64,000 bases of DNA, from contig JAGTTD010000026.1 of NCBI GenBank assembly GCA_018398585.1, positions 5,050,347-5,114,346 of the forward strand, in the 5' to 3' direction. This DNA is from Simmondsia chinensis (lineage: Eukaryota > Streptophyta > Magnoliopsida > Caryophyllales > Simmondsiaceae). The translations under genes were made by a program, and so were the position numbers. Of the stretch, positions 1 to 10,339 are shown in pieces (the first letter of the stretch is position 1; every line of letters starts with the position of its first letter). The notes beneath the pieces were generated by a model, which made no database searches, was not told where the DNA came from, and saw only the letters and a program-made list of their open reading frames with translations.

Positions 1-147
1 TCGATTGTGACTTATATTCTGCTTCTATATACAGATTTATATATGTATTATCTACTTAGGATTATTTTAGTCTTTTCTCTACTATTGTACTCTCTATATA
101 TAGTCATATTGTAACCTCATAAATTCATTCAATCAAATGCAATCTCC
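1..147. other. Unassigned AT-rich flank
   Basis: No coding similarity is seen. The pyrimidine-rich text with TATATATAG and CATTCAATCAAATGCAA resembles the transcribed end of a plant LTR, but no second copy is in the window. It marks the abrupt end of the viral movement-protein fragment to its right. Confidence 0.3.
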
Positions 148-531
148 TTATTTCACATCCCTTAAGGCTAACATAACTAGTTGATCATGTCCAATTCTTG
201 ATAAAGATTTGACTGCTAGTTGAACTAATCCATAGTGGATATAATGAAAACTTTTTGAAATATATTTTTGAGGAGAGGTGTTCGAAATTAGTTGAATAGT
301 TTGAACTTCTTTATCTATTGTCATAGATTGTTCATGAGTTTTGTAAGAAAAATCCATTTTAAAATTAAATGTACAATTTGATAAATTGAATCAAAATTTT
401 TGTATGGAATGGTCTAGTAGAAAAAATCTTTGGGGTTTTGAAATAGTTTTTGAGACTTCTTTTGATTTAATAGTTCTTGAAGTAGAACTGTTATGTCGTT
501 TAGAAAACATTCTTCTAATTGAACTAGCCAT
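148..531 (-). pseudogene. EPRV movement protein, N-terminal fragment (divergent lineage)
   Basis: This is the first half of a caulimovirid 30K-type movement protein, which in a live virus enlarges plasmodesmata for cell-to-cell spread. I recognise it by alignment with the two other movement-protein copies here (41434-40806 and 47928-48640). Shared stretches are SKEVSK, YIHYGLVQLAV and VMLALRD. The ATG at 531 is chosen because it lines up with their N-termini and follows a homologous leader. Two reading-frame pieces (about 531-391 and 357-148) are separated by a frame break. The copy stops at about 148, where the others continue with QYEESLLAIVQ. Many substitutions relative to the central cluster point to a separate viral lineage or an older insertion. 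Confidence 0.75.
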
Positions 532-1189
532 ATCTACAGAGACATAACAATCCTCATACAAATCTACCGTATTGACACTATTTGGGACCGAGAACACCTA
601 GGCCTCAGGTATCGGGACCACCTGACACGGCTGGCCAACAACTATCTGGCTGACCAATGCTACAGTTCATAAACAATATTAGAGCAAACACAAATCATAA
701 ACAATAATAGAGCAAGATCGAGAAACTGAATTAAGCTTTGATTAATAATTACAATACAAGAGTTGAAATACACAACGGATTGAAATATAGAACATAGTAA
801 AATTAGAACTTACAGATTTGAAATAGATAACTGAGCATAGGACTTGACCTAATAAAATGAAAATTACAAGAGATTTTATGTAGACAAAGGTAATTGCTTT
901 TTTTTTTTGTCTCTCAAATTGGCTCTGCCTTCAATGCCTAGCGGCGTGCCTCTTTTATAGCCGAGAATCACTGGATTTGAAATTGGCTTCTAAAATGAAT
1001 TGAAAACCCGAGGACAGCTGGATGGACACCTGTCTTCAATAATTACTTTGAAGCAGTAAGGTTGAATTATTGAACCCGCTTTTTGAAAAATAGTTGCCGA
1101 CAGCTTCTCTTGAAAACGTGCTTTGAGATTCTTCATGTGAGGTTGTTAGAGAGTCTGCTTTTGAATTTTGTTGCTACTTTGAATAAGTT
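532..1189 (-). promoter_or_regulatory. EPRV intergenic region: promoter and leader (divergent copy)
   Basis: Read on the minus strand, a TATA box (TATAAAAGA, 951-959) is followed by AGGCAGAGC and a transcribed leader. It ends in a GCATTGGTCAGCC/GTTGGCCAGCC repeat motif just before the movement-protein ATG. The same order is found at 47345-47927 and, without the TATA, at 30593-31080. The tRNA-Met primer site present in those two copies is missing: the leader is about 150 bp shorter at that place. The region is probably inactive, but the core promoter motif is intact. Confidence 0.65.
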
Positions 1190-1593
1190 GAATGCTATGG
1201 GGTTCCTTCAAAGTAGATTGAATGGGTTACTCTGAGAAGAATTGACTTCTTCTCCTTCGTCATCCTATGAGGCATCTGCTTGAATTTGTTGGAGAAGCTG
1301 GGCTAATAGTTCTTTTGAAACTTTGCCTTGGATTTTGAGGATTTTGATTTGTTGGAGGAAGTGGAATATGGTTTATGAGATTTTTTGGGTGTTGAAGAGA
1401 AATTTGGTAGTTGGGAGGAAAGAAATTGGATATTTATTGGTTTTTGTTGTTTGAAGAATTCTGAAAATATATTAGTGGAACTATCATGTTCAATTTTATA
1501 ATTATTCTACCATTTAATCTTGAATTCCCTTGCAAAAGATAGGAGATAAGGATTTTTTAAAACTTAAGCAGTCTTGTAGGACCATAAGAAAAA
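1190..1593 (-). pseudogene. EPRV ORF2, C-terminal fragment
   Basis: On the minus strand from 1593 the text reads as the conserved ORF2 segment ending REFKIKW, then a Ser/Lys-rich tail of the type seen in the ORF2 at 45928-47088 (IFCWSFKIAQVL.QPYPISLVREFKIKWW). A stop replaces the second W of KWW, and further stops follow. The function of ORF2 is unknown to me. The fragment stops inside the conserved core exactly where TTG/TTA repeat DNA begins at about 1594. Confidence 0.65.
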
Positions 1594-1858
1594 TGTTGTT
1601 ATTATTCTCGTTATTAATATATTTTTGTTGTTATTTTTCTTTTGTCCAAAAAAATGTTGTTATCTTGTTGAAAAAAATATTGTTATTATTCTTATTATTG
1701 ATTATGTTATTAATATTTGTGTTTTTTTATGTTGTTGTTGTTGTTGTTATTATTATTATTATTATCATTTTTATTATTATTATTATTATTATTAGTACTA
1801 CTATTACTACTGCTGCTGCTACTGCTGCTGCTACCACAATAGTTAGTAAATTTGCGTA
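1594..1858 (+). repeat. (TTA/TTG)n trinucleotide tract
   Basis: Imperfect TTA/TTG repeats grade into TAC/TGC units, with a (TTG)5(TTA)n core near 1730-1795 and GCTGCTGCTACTGCTGCTGCTACC near 1818. The hydrophobic 'protein' it encodes is an artefact. Its left edge is the breakpoint of the viral ORF2 fragment. Confidence 0.85.
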
Positions 1859-2640
1859 TTATACGCGAATAATACGCGTATATATATTAATGCCATATAA
1901 TACTTGCATTTACATATTTTCCAAAAATATAGAAAAATTCGCATTTTTTAATATAGAAAGTATTATATGTATTTTATGAAAAACACTCACGTTTTTTTCC
2001 AAAACTTCGTTGACGCTTAACAATGATATCAGATTTTTGAAATAAAAAATTAGGCCGAACTAGTTATAGTATTTATACAAAAATTCACTTATCGTGTTCT
2101 ATCGTTTGAGAATAAGGTTTCAAAATATATAATAGAATACCTTAAGGTTTTAAAATATTATCAATTAGGTAGTTTAATTAAAATTCACTGAACTTTTTAT
2201 CACAATTTGAAAATATTGACATGATTTATGTATATTATCGTATGCATGTATTCCAATTGTATTTTCTGTATAAAAGAAGTTAGATTTATACAAAAATTCA
2301 TTAAATTAGGACATACAACCCCTACATGATAAAAATTTTGAAACATTCTCATTGTGAATATTAAAATGTCAAGGTATCTATGTGATAAATAGTCCAATCT
2401 CAGGGTACATAAGTGATAATTTTTCATTATTTTAGCTTGTACATGCTCTAGTTTTGCAAAAATTGATCCAAATTTTTGAATTGTATATTTGAAAATGTAA
2501 TCATTTTAAACATGAATACATTTGTATATTTTTTCTATGAGTCAACGCATTTTTCATTGAATTTTTGCCCGAACTTTTAGTATGAAAATCTGAATAATAC
2601 ACGTACGTATTAAACTCCGTTTTATTCTCGTACTGAATTT
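1859..2640. other. AT-rich region with a decayed MITE remnant
   Basis: No gene is seen. About 2110-2432 resembles the MITE family at 56040-56601 and 62636-63150. It has AATACCTTAAGGTTTTAAAATATTATCA near one side and the phrases GGTATCTATGTGATAAA and GGGTACATAAGTGATAAT near the other. Ends and target duplication cannot be placed. Confidence 0.4.
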
Positions 2641-3037
2641 AACTAACTATGACTACTACTACTACTGCTGCTGCTATTTTGTAACTATTATTATTGTTGT
2701 TGTTGTACTTGTTATTATTATTTATGTAATTATTCTGATTATTATTTATGTTGTTATTTTTTTATTAGTATTATTATATTTTTTACAATTAGTTTTCATT
2801 ATTATTTATGTTATTTTTATTATTCATGTTTTATTGTCTTTGTTGTTATTGTTGTTGTTATTTAATTGTTATTATTATTTACTAATTATTATTCTTTTTA
2901 TAGTTATTATTTATGTTATTATTCTTATTATTGTTAATAAAATTTTAAAAATATTTCTATTGTTGTTATTATTCTTGTTTCATTATTTATATTATTATTT
3001 TTCTATTATTACTACCATCGTTATTATTATTATCATT
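2641..3037 (+). repeat. Degenerate (TTA)n tract
   Basis: Continuous TTA/TTG/TTC/TAT trinucleotide-like sequence with ACT/GCT units at its start. It looks like an old expanded microsatellite that has accumulated substitutions. Confidence 0.8.
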
Positions 3038-3323
3038 ATAAAAAATATAATAATAACAAGAATAATAAGAATAAAAACATAAAAGATAATATTAATAACA
3101 GAAAAAGACAATAAAAAAATAAAATAATTATAATGCCAATAATAACAATAACATTAAAAAATACCCTCAATAATTGTTATTATTATTATCATTGTTATTA
3201 TTGAGGGTATTTTTTAATGTTATTGTTATTATTGTCATTATAATTATTTTAATATTTTTATTGTCTTTTTCTGTTATTAATATTATTTTTTATGTTTTTA
3301 TTCTTATTATTCTTGTTATTATT
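3038..3323. repeat. Long inverted repeat inside the trinucleotide DNA
   Basis: The left arm (about 3038-3173) and right arm (about 3198-3323) are near-perfect reverse complements over ~125 bp, differing at a handful of positions, around a ~24-nt spacer. Non-repetitive words inside the arms (ACCCTCAATAA against TTATTGAGGGT, ACAGAAAAAGACAAT against ATTGTCTTTTTCTGT) show this is a true duplication and not chance microsatellite pairing. The right arm continues for ~10 bp beyond the RTE LINE insertion, so the LINE arrived after the inverted repeat formed. Confidence 0.85.
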
Positions 3324-3849
3324 GGACATGTTAGCAGAAGACCGACTACAGCCCAAGTCAGGAGGTGTGAACAGCTTCACACGGCGATAAGCAGAAGAGG
3401 GAGGGGCAGACCAAAGAAGAGTTGGCTGGAGACGATTCGCCAAGATTTAACCCACCTAAACCTAAGAGAGAAGATGACCTTAGATAGGGCACATTGGAGG
3501 GCTAGTATAAGGGTAGCGGAGGTGGCAGAGTAGACTAGTGCGGGAGTGGCTGGTAGTCTAAAATCATTAGGCAGGCATAACCTCAGGTGTAGTACTTATA
3601 GGCTAGCTTACTCTCTGATCATGCTTCTTCTTCTTCTTCTTCTTCTCCTTCTTCCTTTCTTCTACTTTTTCCTCAAAATGCATTGGTAATTGATTGGTGG
3701 TTTATCTGCAGGCACTCAACTACTTCAGGTTGGGGGTCCCCGGAAATAGTCTCCTTTCCAGCCGAAAGGGGTAAGGCTGCGTACATCACCCGCCCCAGAC
3801 CCTGCTATCTGCGGGAGCCACAAGGCACAAGGACTGTTGTTGTTATTGT
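3324..3849 (+). mobile_element. 5'-truncated RTE-clade LINE
   Basis: The insertion begins in the last ~70 codons of the RTE reverse-transcriptase ORF (GRGRPKKSWLETIRQDLTHL, RASIRVAEVAE, stop at about 3532). It continues through the 3' UTR and ends in the conserved tail module GGTTGGGGGTCCC...CTGCGTACATC...GACCCTGC...GGGAGCC with a TTG-rich end. A 15-bp duplication ATTCTTGTTATTATT flanks it (3309-3323 and 3850-3864), as expected of target-primed reverse transcription. It landed in the right arm of the inverted repeat. Confidence 0.85.
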
Positions 3850-4286
3850 ATTCTTGTTATTATTATATTTTTTATTATTTATGATATTTTTTATGGGAAA
3901 ATTATTTAAAACCCCATGTCTTTTGCTTAAAGAACAGAAAACCCCCCTAACAAATAAAAGTACTCATAAAACCTTTGCACTTTTAAAAACTTATCACTTA
4001 ACCTCCATGCAACTTATGTTTGACCATTTTGCTTCTCAAAAGTGAGGGGATTAAATGTTTACTTTTATGTTTAGAAGAAAATTTTATATTATAAGACAAA
4101 AATTAGAAATTTTATGTTTTTAGCAAAAGAATTAAGGAGATTTCCTATATTTATATAATTATAATTATTTTAATTAATTATAATAATAGTATTATAAGTT
4201 CAGCAGATAAAAAGTACTTTTAAAATTTTCATTAAAAAAATTATGAGACAAAATATAATATTTTTTTGTTAATATTATAATATCAC
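3850..4286. other. TTA tail and AT-rich spacer
   Basis: The (TTA)n DNA continues to about 3890. AT-rich sequence follows, with AAAACCCC-type words near its left end and a GAGGGGATTAAATG motif. Similar text recurs at about 4470-4700 and 23150-23270, so it may be a small MITE family, but I cannot define its ends. No gene is seen. Confidence 0.35.
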
Positions 4287-4412
4287 GACGACAATAACAA
4301 CAGTCCCAGTGCCACAGGGGCTCCCGCTTGTGCAGGGTCTGGAGGGTAGGATGTACGCAACCTTACCTCGTCACAGTGAGACCCTGATGAGAGGCTGTTT
4401 CAGAGGACCCCC
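4287..4412 (-). mobile_element. Tail-only RTE LINE or Au-type SINE insertion
   Basis: This is the reverse complement of the 3' tail module only: TTGTTATTGTCG end, GGGACTG, GGGGCTCCCGC, GCAGGGTCTGGAGGGTAGGATGTACGCAACCTTAC. The flanks ATTATAATATCAC (4274-4286) and ATTATAATGTCAC (4413-4425) form a 13-bp target duplication with one mismatch. Au SINEs share this type of tail with RTE LINEs. With only the tail left, the parent cannot be decided. Confidence 0.7.
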
Positions 4413-4425
4413 ATTATAATGTCAC

Positions 4426-4950
4426 TACTATAATTAATTAAAATAATAATGTTTATAACTATCGAAAATCCCCATTTTTAAAAATATAAAAAGAAAATCC
4501 TTATTTTTCTTCAAAGTGTTAAACCCCTACCTAAAAATAAAATCAAATACTTAAACCATTTTATTTTGAAGGGCAAAATGGTCAAAAAAAGTTGTTTGAG
4601 GGCAACGTGATAAATTTTCAAAAGTGAAGGGGCTTAGTGAGTGATTTTATTTGTGAGAAAGATTTTCTATTACTAAAGTAAAAGTTAGGGGGATTTTTCG
4701 TAATTTATCCTTTTTTATTAGTAATTATTCATATTGTTGTTATTAGTAATGTTGTTGTTATTTCTTTGTAAATAATTTTGTAATTATTATTCTTATTATT
4801 GTTATTATTAATGTTATCATCAATTATGTTACTTTTTTATTGTTATTTTATTTTTTAATAATATTTATGTTATGAATATTTATCCTTTTTTATTATTTAT
4901 TTATTATTCTTTTTATCATTATTGTTATCATTATTATTCATGTTACCATT
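4426..4950. repeat. AT-rich spacer then (TTA)n tract
   Basis: From 4426 to about 4700 the text is AT-rich, with an AAAATCCCC...GGGGGATTTTT pair suggesting a MITE-like palindrome. From about 4700 it is again TTA/TTG trinucleotide DNA, ending where the L1 poly-T starts. No gene is seen. Confidence 0.6.
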
Positions 4951-4951
4951 C

Positions 4952-4954
4952 TTT

Positions 4955-5002
<48 letters not shown>
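4952..5002. repeat. T13-G38 homopolymer pair
   Basis: Thirteen T (4952-4964) are followed directly by thirty-eight G (4965-5002), then CGGGC. The T run is the L1 poly-A tail read on the + strand. The G run lies just inside the L1 3' end. A G run this long should form quadruplexes and is prone to length errors in sequencing. Confidence 0.8.
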
Positions 5003-5190
5003 CGGGCAAAAGCCAAGCACTACTATCATTTTTATATATACCAGCATTAAAACGTATACATAAAAATCCATGTACCAAATCAAAAACAAACAAATTCATC
5101 CCATCTCAATTCCCCACTATATTTCTATTTACAATCAAAAGAAATAGAAGGGGGGAAAAAATCCCCAGCACTGCTAAAAACCCCCTGCAA
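5003..5190 (-). other. L1 3' untranslated region
   Basis: Non-coding sequence between the G run and the first tandem unit, assigned to the L1 3' UTR by position. It ends with CACTGCTAAAAACCCCCTGCAA, which resembles the end of each tandem unit (ACTCCTAAAAACCCC), so it is the point at which the tandem array begins. Confidence 0.5.
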
Positions 5191-8100
5191 TGATATTAAG
5201 CTCCATCTGTAGCAGGCCACCCAAGTGCTCACCCCTTGCTTAGATACTACTCATAGCTTCAATTTTCAAGAAACTAACACGATATCAAACCATCTTTTTT
5301 TATTTCTTTAATCATGATCTCCGTTGTCACGCTCTAATCTTCAAACCTTCGATGATTCTTCTCTCCCCATATCATATAAACTATAATTGTTAAAATTAAT
5401 TTTTTAATCCTACTTACACCAAGCCTATTTTTAATTGCCAATCTAAACCATTCAATTGTCTCACATAAAGAATTACAAACCTTAATATAACCCCTATGAC
5501 ATATTGCCTTCCATATATGTTTGAACCAATTACATTGAAAAAAGAGTTGATCCCCATCCTCCTCATGGTCACAACATGAGAAACATTTGCTTCCAAAAAA
5601 GAACCTCATTTTCTTGAGTTTATCATATATAAACAGTACACCGTTAGTCGTCATCCAAAGTATAAAAATGTGTTTTAGGGTATACCACACTACTCCATAT
5701 TGTGCGTTTCCAATGACAAACGCCCCTTCTATCCCGGACCATGTTATATACAGCCTTGAGCATAAATCTACCTGCTTTACCAAATAATCTCAGTTGCTCA
5801 GGACCTCAGCACTCCTGAAAATCGCCCTATAGTGCTATTAAGCTCCATTTGCAGCAAGCCACCCAGGTGCTCACCCCCTTCCCAGATACTACTCATACCT
5901 TCAATTTTCAAGAAATTAATATGATGCTAAACCGTCTTTTTTATTTCTTTAATTGTGATCTCCATTGTCACACTTTGATCTTCAAACCTTCAATGATTCC
6001 TCTCTCCCCATATCATATAAACTATAATAGTTAAAATCAACTAAAATCAACCTTTTAATCCTACTCACACCAAGCCTATTTTTAACTGTCAATCTAAACC
6101 ATTCAACTGTCTCATGTACAGAATTATAAACCTTAATATCACCCCGATGACATATTGCCTTCCACATCTATTCGATCCAATCACATTGAGAAAAGAGATG
6201 ATCTCCATCCTCCTCATGGTTACAACACAAGGAACATTTGCTTTTAAAAAAAAACCTCATTTTCTTGGGTTTATCATATGTAAGCAGTACAACTTTAGTC
6301 GTCGTCCAGAGTATAAAACAGTGTTTAGGGTATACCACACTCCTCCATATTGTGCCTTTCTAATGACAAGCATCCTCCTATCTTGGACCATATTATATGC
6401 TGCCTTGAGCACAAATCTACCTGCTTTACCACATAATCTAAATTTGTCAGGACCCCAACACTCCTAAAAACCCCCTAGAATGCTATTAAGCTTCATTTGA
6501 AGCAGGCCACCTAGGTACTCACCCCCTTCTCAAATACTACTCATACCTTCAATTTTGAAGAAATTAATACGATTCCAAACCATATTTTTTATTTCTTTAA
6601 TCATGATCTCCATTATCACGCTCGAATCTTCAAACCTTCCATGATCCCTCTTTCCCTATATCATATAAACTATAATTGATAAATTCATCCTTTTAATCCT
6701 ACTCACACCAAGCCTATTTTTAACTGCCAATCTAAACCACTCAACAATCTTATGTAAAGAATTAAAAACCTTAATATAACCCCAATAACATATTGCCTTT
6801 CATATCTATTTTACCCAATTACATTGAAAAAAGAGATGATCCTCGTCTTCTTCATGGTCACAACACAAGGAACATTTGCGTCCAAAAACGAACCTCATTT
6901 TCTTGAGTTTATCATATGTCAACAGTACACCCTTAGTCGCCATCCAAAGTATAAAACTGTGTTTAGGATATACCGCACTACTCTATATTGTGTGTTTCCA
7001 TTGACAAACATCCCTCCTATCCTGGACCGTATTATATGTAGCCTTAAGCACAAATTTACCTGCTTGACCACATAATCTCAGTTGGTCAGGACCCTAGCTC
7101 TCCTAAAAACCCCTTGCAATGCTATTAAGCTCCATCTGCAGCAGGCCACCAAGTGCTTACTCCCTTCTCAGATACCGCTTATATCTTCAATTTTAAGAAA
7201 TTAATACGATACCAACCATCTTTTTTTATTTCTTTAGTTATCATCTCCATTGTCATGCTTTGATCTTCAAACCTTTGATGATTCCTCTCTCTCCATATCA
7301 TATAAACTATAATTGCTAAAATCAACCTTTTTATCCTACTCACACCAAGCCTATTTTTAATTGCCAATCTAAACCACTCAACAGCCACATGTAAAGAATT
7401 ACAAACCTTAATATAACCCCATTGACATATTGCCTTCCATATTTGTTGGACCCTATTTTATTAAAAGAGATGATCCCCATCCTCCTCATGGTGCCAACAC
7501 AAAGAACATTTTCTTCCAAAAAAGAACCTCATTTTCTTGAGTTTATTGTATGTCAACAGTACACCCCTAGTTGCCATCCAAAGTATAAAACTGTGTTTAA
7601 GGTATACCACACTACTCCATATTGTGCGTTTCCAATGACAAACATCCCTCCTATCCTGGACCATATTATTTGGGGCCTTGAGCATAAATTTACCTGCTCT
7701 ACCTCATAATCTCAGTTGGTTAGGAACCCAGGTCTCCTCAAAACCCCTTGCAATGCTATTAAGCTCCATCTGTAGCAGGCCACCCATGTGTTCACCCCCT
7801 TCTCAGATACTACTCATACCTTCAATTTTTAAAAAAATAATTCAATACCAAACCATCTTTTTTATTTCTTTAATCATGATCTCTGTTGTCATGCTTTGAT
7901 CTTCAAACTTTCAATGATTCCTCTCTCTCTATATCATATAAACTATAACAGCTAAACTCAACCTTTTTATCCTACTCACACCAAGTTTGTTTTTAACCGC
8001 TAATCTAAACTATTCAATAGTCTCATGAAAAGAATTACAAACCTTAATATCATCCTAATGACATATTGCCTTCCACATTTGTTTGACCCAATTACATTAA

Positions 8101-8390
8101 AAAAAGAGATGATCCCCATCCCCCTCATGGTTACAACACAAGGAACATTTTCTTCCATAAAAAGAACCTCATTTTCTTTAGTTTGTTGTATGTCATCAAA
8201 ACACCTTTAGTTCCCATCCAAAGTACTAAACTCTATTTAGGAGTATATCACACTACTTCATATTGAGCATTTCCAATGAAAAACATCCCTCCTATCCTGG
8301 ACCATATTATATGCAGCCTTGAGCACAAATCTGCCTGCTTTACCACATAATCTTAGTTGGTCAGGAGCACTATCACTCCACTTCGCAATT
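5191..8390 (-). repeat. Five tandem ~640-bp copies of the L1 zf-RVT region
   Basis: Units start at 5191, 5833, 6481, 7120 and 7754 with TG(A/C)TATTAAGCT(C/T)CAT and run 634-648 bp. Each codes, on the minus strand, for the reverse-transcriptase zinc-binding domain that follows RT in plant L1 ORF2: a FILWMATRGVL-like start, C-x2-C, EEDGDHLF, then IWKAICHRG, GVSRIKRLIL and VYMIWRERNHQRF. All five are broken by different stops and frameshifts. The reading frame from L1 RT enters only the rightmost unit (7754-8390). The units have diverged visibly, so the array is old. It probably arose by unequal crossing-over or replication slippage after L1 insertion. Confidence 0.85.
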
Positions 8391-8908
8391 AATCTATTTC
8401 AGCATTCAATTACCCCTTTCCAAATGCTAGACTCTGTTCCTTTTAGCACAGCGTCCCAAATCCTTCACGTTTCATATAGTACCCATGGACCTAATTGATA
8501 CATAAGGCATCTTGTTTTTCTTGAATATTCCAAAGAAAGTTCATATAATGAGCTAAATTCAAGGCTCCCAATTGCTTCGGACCAACCCCACCCTCTTTTT
8601 TCGGAAAACTGACCTTTTTCCATGCTAATGCTGCTAAACCATGTCTCTCAACATTTCCTCACCCTAGAAACCGCATCATAAGCCTTTGGATACTACTAAG
8701 TACCCCTTTCGGAAAATAAAACACATTAAACCAAAAAAAACCGTACCTCCTAAAACTGAACGAATGAGTTCCACCTTGCCTGCATAGAATAGCTTCCTAT
8801 GTTGCCATATCACAATTCTTAGTCTCACCTTCTCAATAAGTGCTCCGTATTGACTCTGCTTCGACCGATTGCCAGCGAAGGTAACGAAGAGACAAACTCA
8901 ATTGAAGC
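8391..8908 (-). pseudogene. L1 reverse transcriptase, C-terminal part
   Basis: The minus strand reads YGALIEKV, KLFYAGKVELIRSVLGG and GLMCFIFRKG, the region after the RT catalytic core in plant L1 ORF2 ('LSYAGRVQLIRSVL' type). It directly continues the RT piece at 18358-17275 once the LTR element and one TAAGA copy are removed: ...EIQRDL|SFN. Stops and frameshifts are present. The 3' side passes into the first zf-RVT unit. Confidence 0.8.
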
Positions 8909-8913
8909 TAAGA

Positions 8914-9646
8914 TGTTGGAAATATTTCGTAATAATTATTAAATAATATACTAATAACATGAAAAAATATATAATAATATTTATCAATCGAAAATTAACA
9001 TTAGAGTGTGGATATATTATACAAACGAAAATAGAATACAACTTTGTCAAATAATAATCAACAATTTAATACTAACAACAGCGACATAAAATAAATTGAA
9101 GAGAAAAGCGTTTTAGAAACATATCTTAGATTAGGTTGACGCACATGAGAATGCTCTCCTTGGAAAGGAAAAGCCCCTCCTATACAAGTATTTCCATTAA
9201 GCTTAAATGTGCTCCTTTCCCATAATTCAATAACCCGTCGAACCTCTATTAGTACTACAATGAAAGATCCTCGAATTACAACTACAAAGCTCACTATTTT
9301 CTTAAAAGAATAGGGAAAATTGAAAGAGTAGAATATTTCTCATGTTCTACTACCTTTTTCAATCAACGACCATGCTTACATATACAAAGAATTTTTATAT
9401 TTCATGCAAAGCATTTAAAGAAACGGATCTGGTCAATGAAATAAATCACTAACGGTGAGAAATAGGTTAGGCAATCAATTGCCAATTCGATATGAATCAT
9501 TATTTTCTTTTTTTTTTAAACGCCTCTTATATTTAGAAATTAAGTATTTTAATAAAAATAAAATTCTTTGGTAAAAAGTTTCTTTTCACACGAAAATAAT
9601 ATAAACAAATAATTTTTAAATCAGAAAAATACACAATTTTCCAACA
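8914..9646 (-). repeat. 3' LTR of the LARD-like element
   Basis: A 733-bp direct repeat of 16532-17274, starting TGTTGGAAATATTT and ending TTTTCCAACA. Inside are a GAAAATTAACATTAGAGTGTGG block and an AT-rich right half. The two copies differ by many substitutions and small indels, so the insertion is not recent. Confidence 0.85.
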
Positions 9647-10339
9647 ATCCCCCACATGATTAAAAAATTATAAAACTTTGTGTGCATTTTATTCCGTTAA
9701 TACATGTAGCTACCTTTCGGGTTTGAACCAACACTTAGTGAAAATGAGCTTGAACTTGAAGAAAGCATTGTGGCATAAAAGCTCTGAACTAGGTCCCTTG
9801 TAGCCAGGTCTAGACCTATCACACATACGGAATGCTAGTATTTATAAAGTTCTATCGCTGGAGCCCGTTACGGTCATGTGCACGAAATCCTGTCTCATGA
9901 GTGTCATTAGAGAATAACCCATTTCCCACAGTAGTGACCCCATACACTTACGTAGGTGAACCCTCCAAGGGTGATTTGTGATCAACACCTTGCTACTAAT
10001 GTGTCTTCGAGTTAATCTTGAGTTTAAAAAACACTACCTTAAACATCATAGTAAAGAGTACCTCACCTTAGGAATAGGACCCTTGAATACCCCGCTATAA
10101 ATAATATAATTTGTGCTCTTTCAACCACCCATCAGTTTTGGTTTTACCCGTTGAACCTCATTCATGGGATTGCCATACCTCTAAGGATGGTTTTCCACTG
10201 TGGTGATTAATTTTATGGGTTTCAGTCTCACTCCCCTCAATGACAAACAACTCATAGGCACGCCTGCCCTTTTGTAAGCAGATCCTCAATTTTTCCTTCT
10301 TTTGATCAAATATTCATCATCATTGCTTGTTGCCTCCAC
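9647..10339 (-). other. Internal region of the LARD-like element (left part)
   Basis: Non-coding sequence next to the 3' LTR, beginning (+ strand) ATCCCCCACATGATTAAA, the complement of a GTGGGGGAT polypurine tract. No open frame of note is seen. It ends with CTTGTTGCCTCCAC (10326-10339), the left target duplication of the nested RTE LINE. Confidence 0.65.

Noticed and set aside
4872..5193. Gly-rich open frames
   Set aside because: Produced by the 38-G homopolymer at the L1 end.
5191..8390. Tandem array as CRISPR or satellite
   Set aside because: Units are ~640 bp with LINE protein similarity and no spacers. This is a plant nuclear locus.
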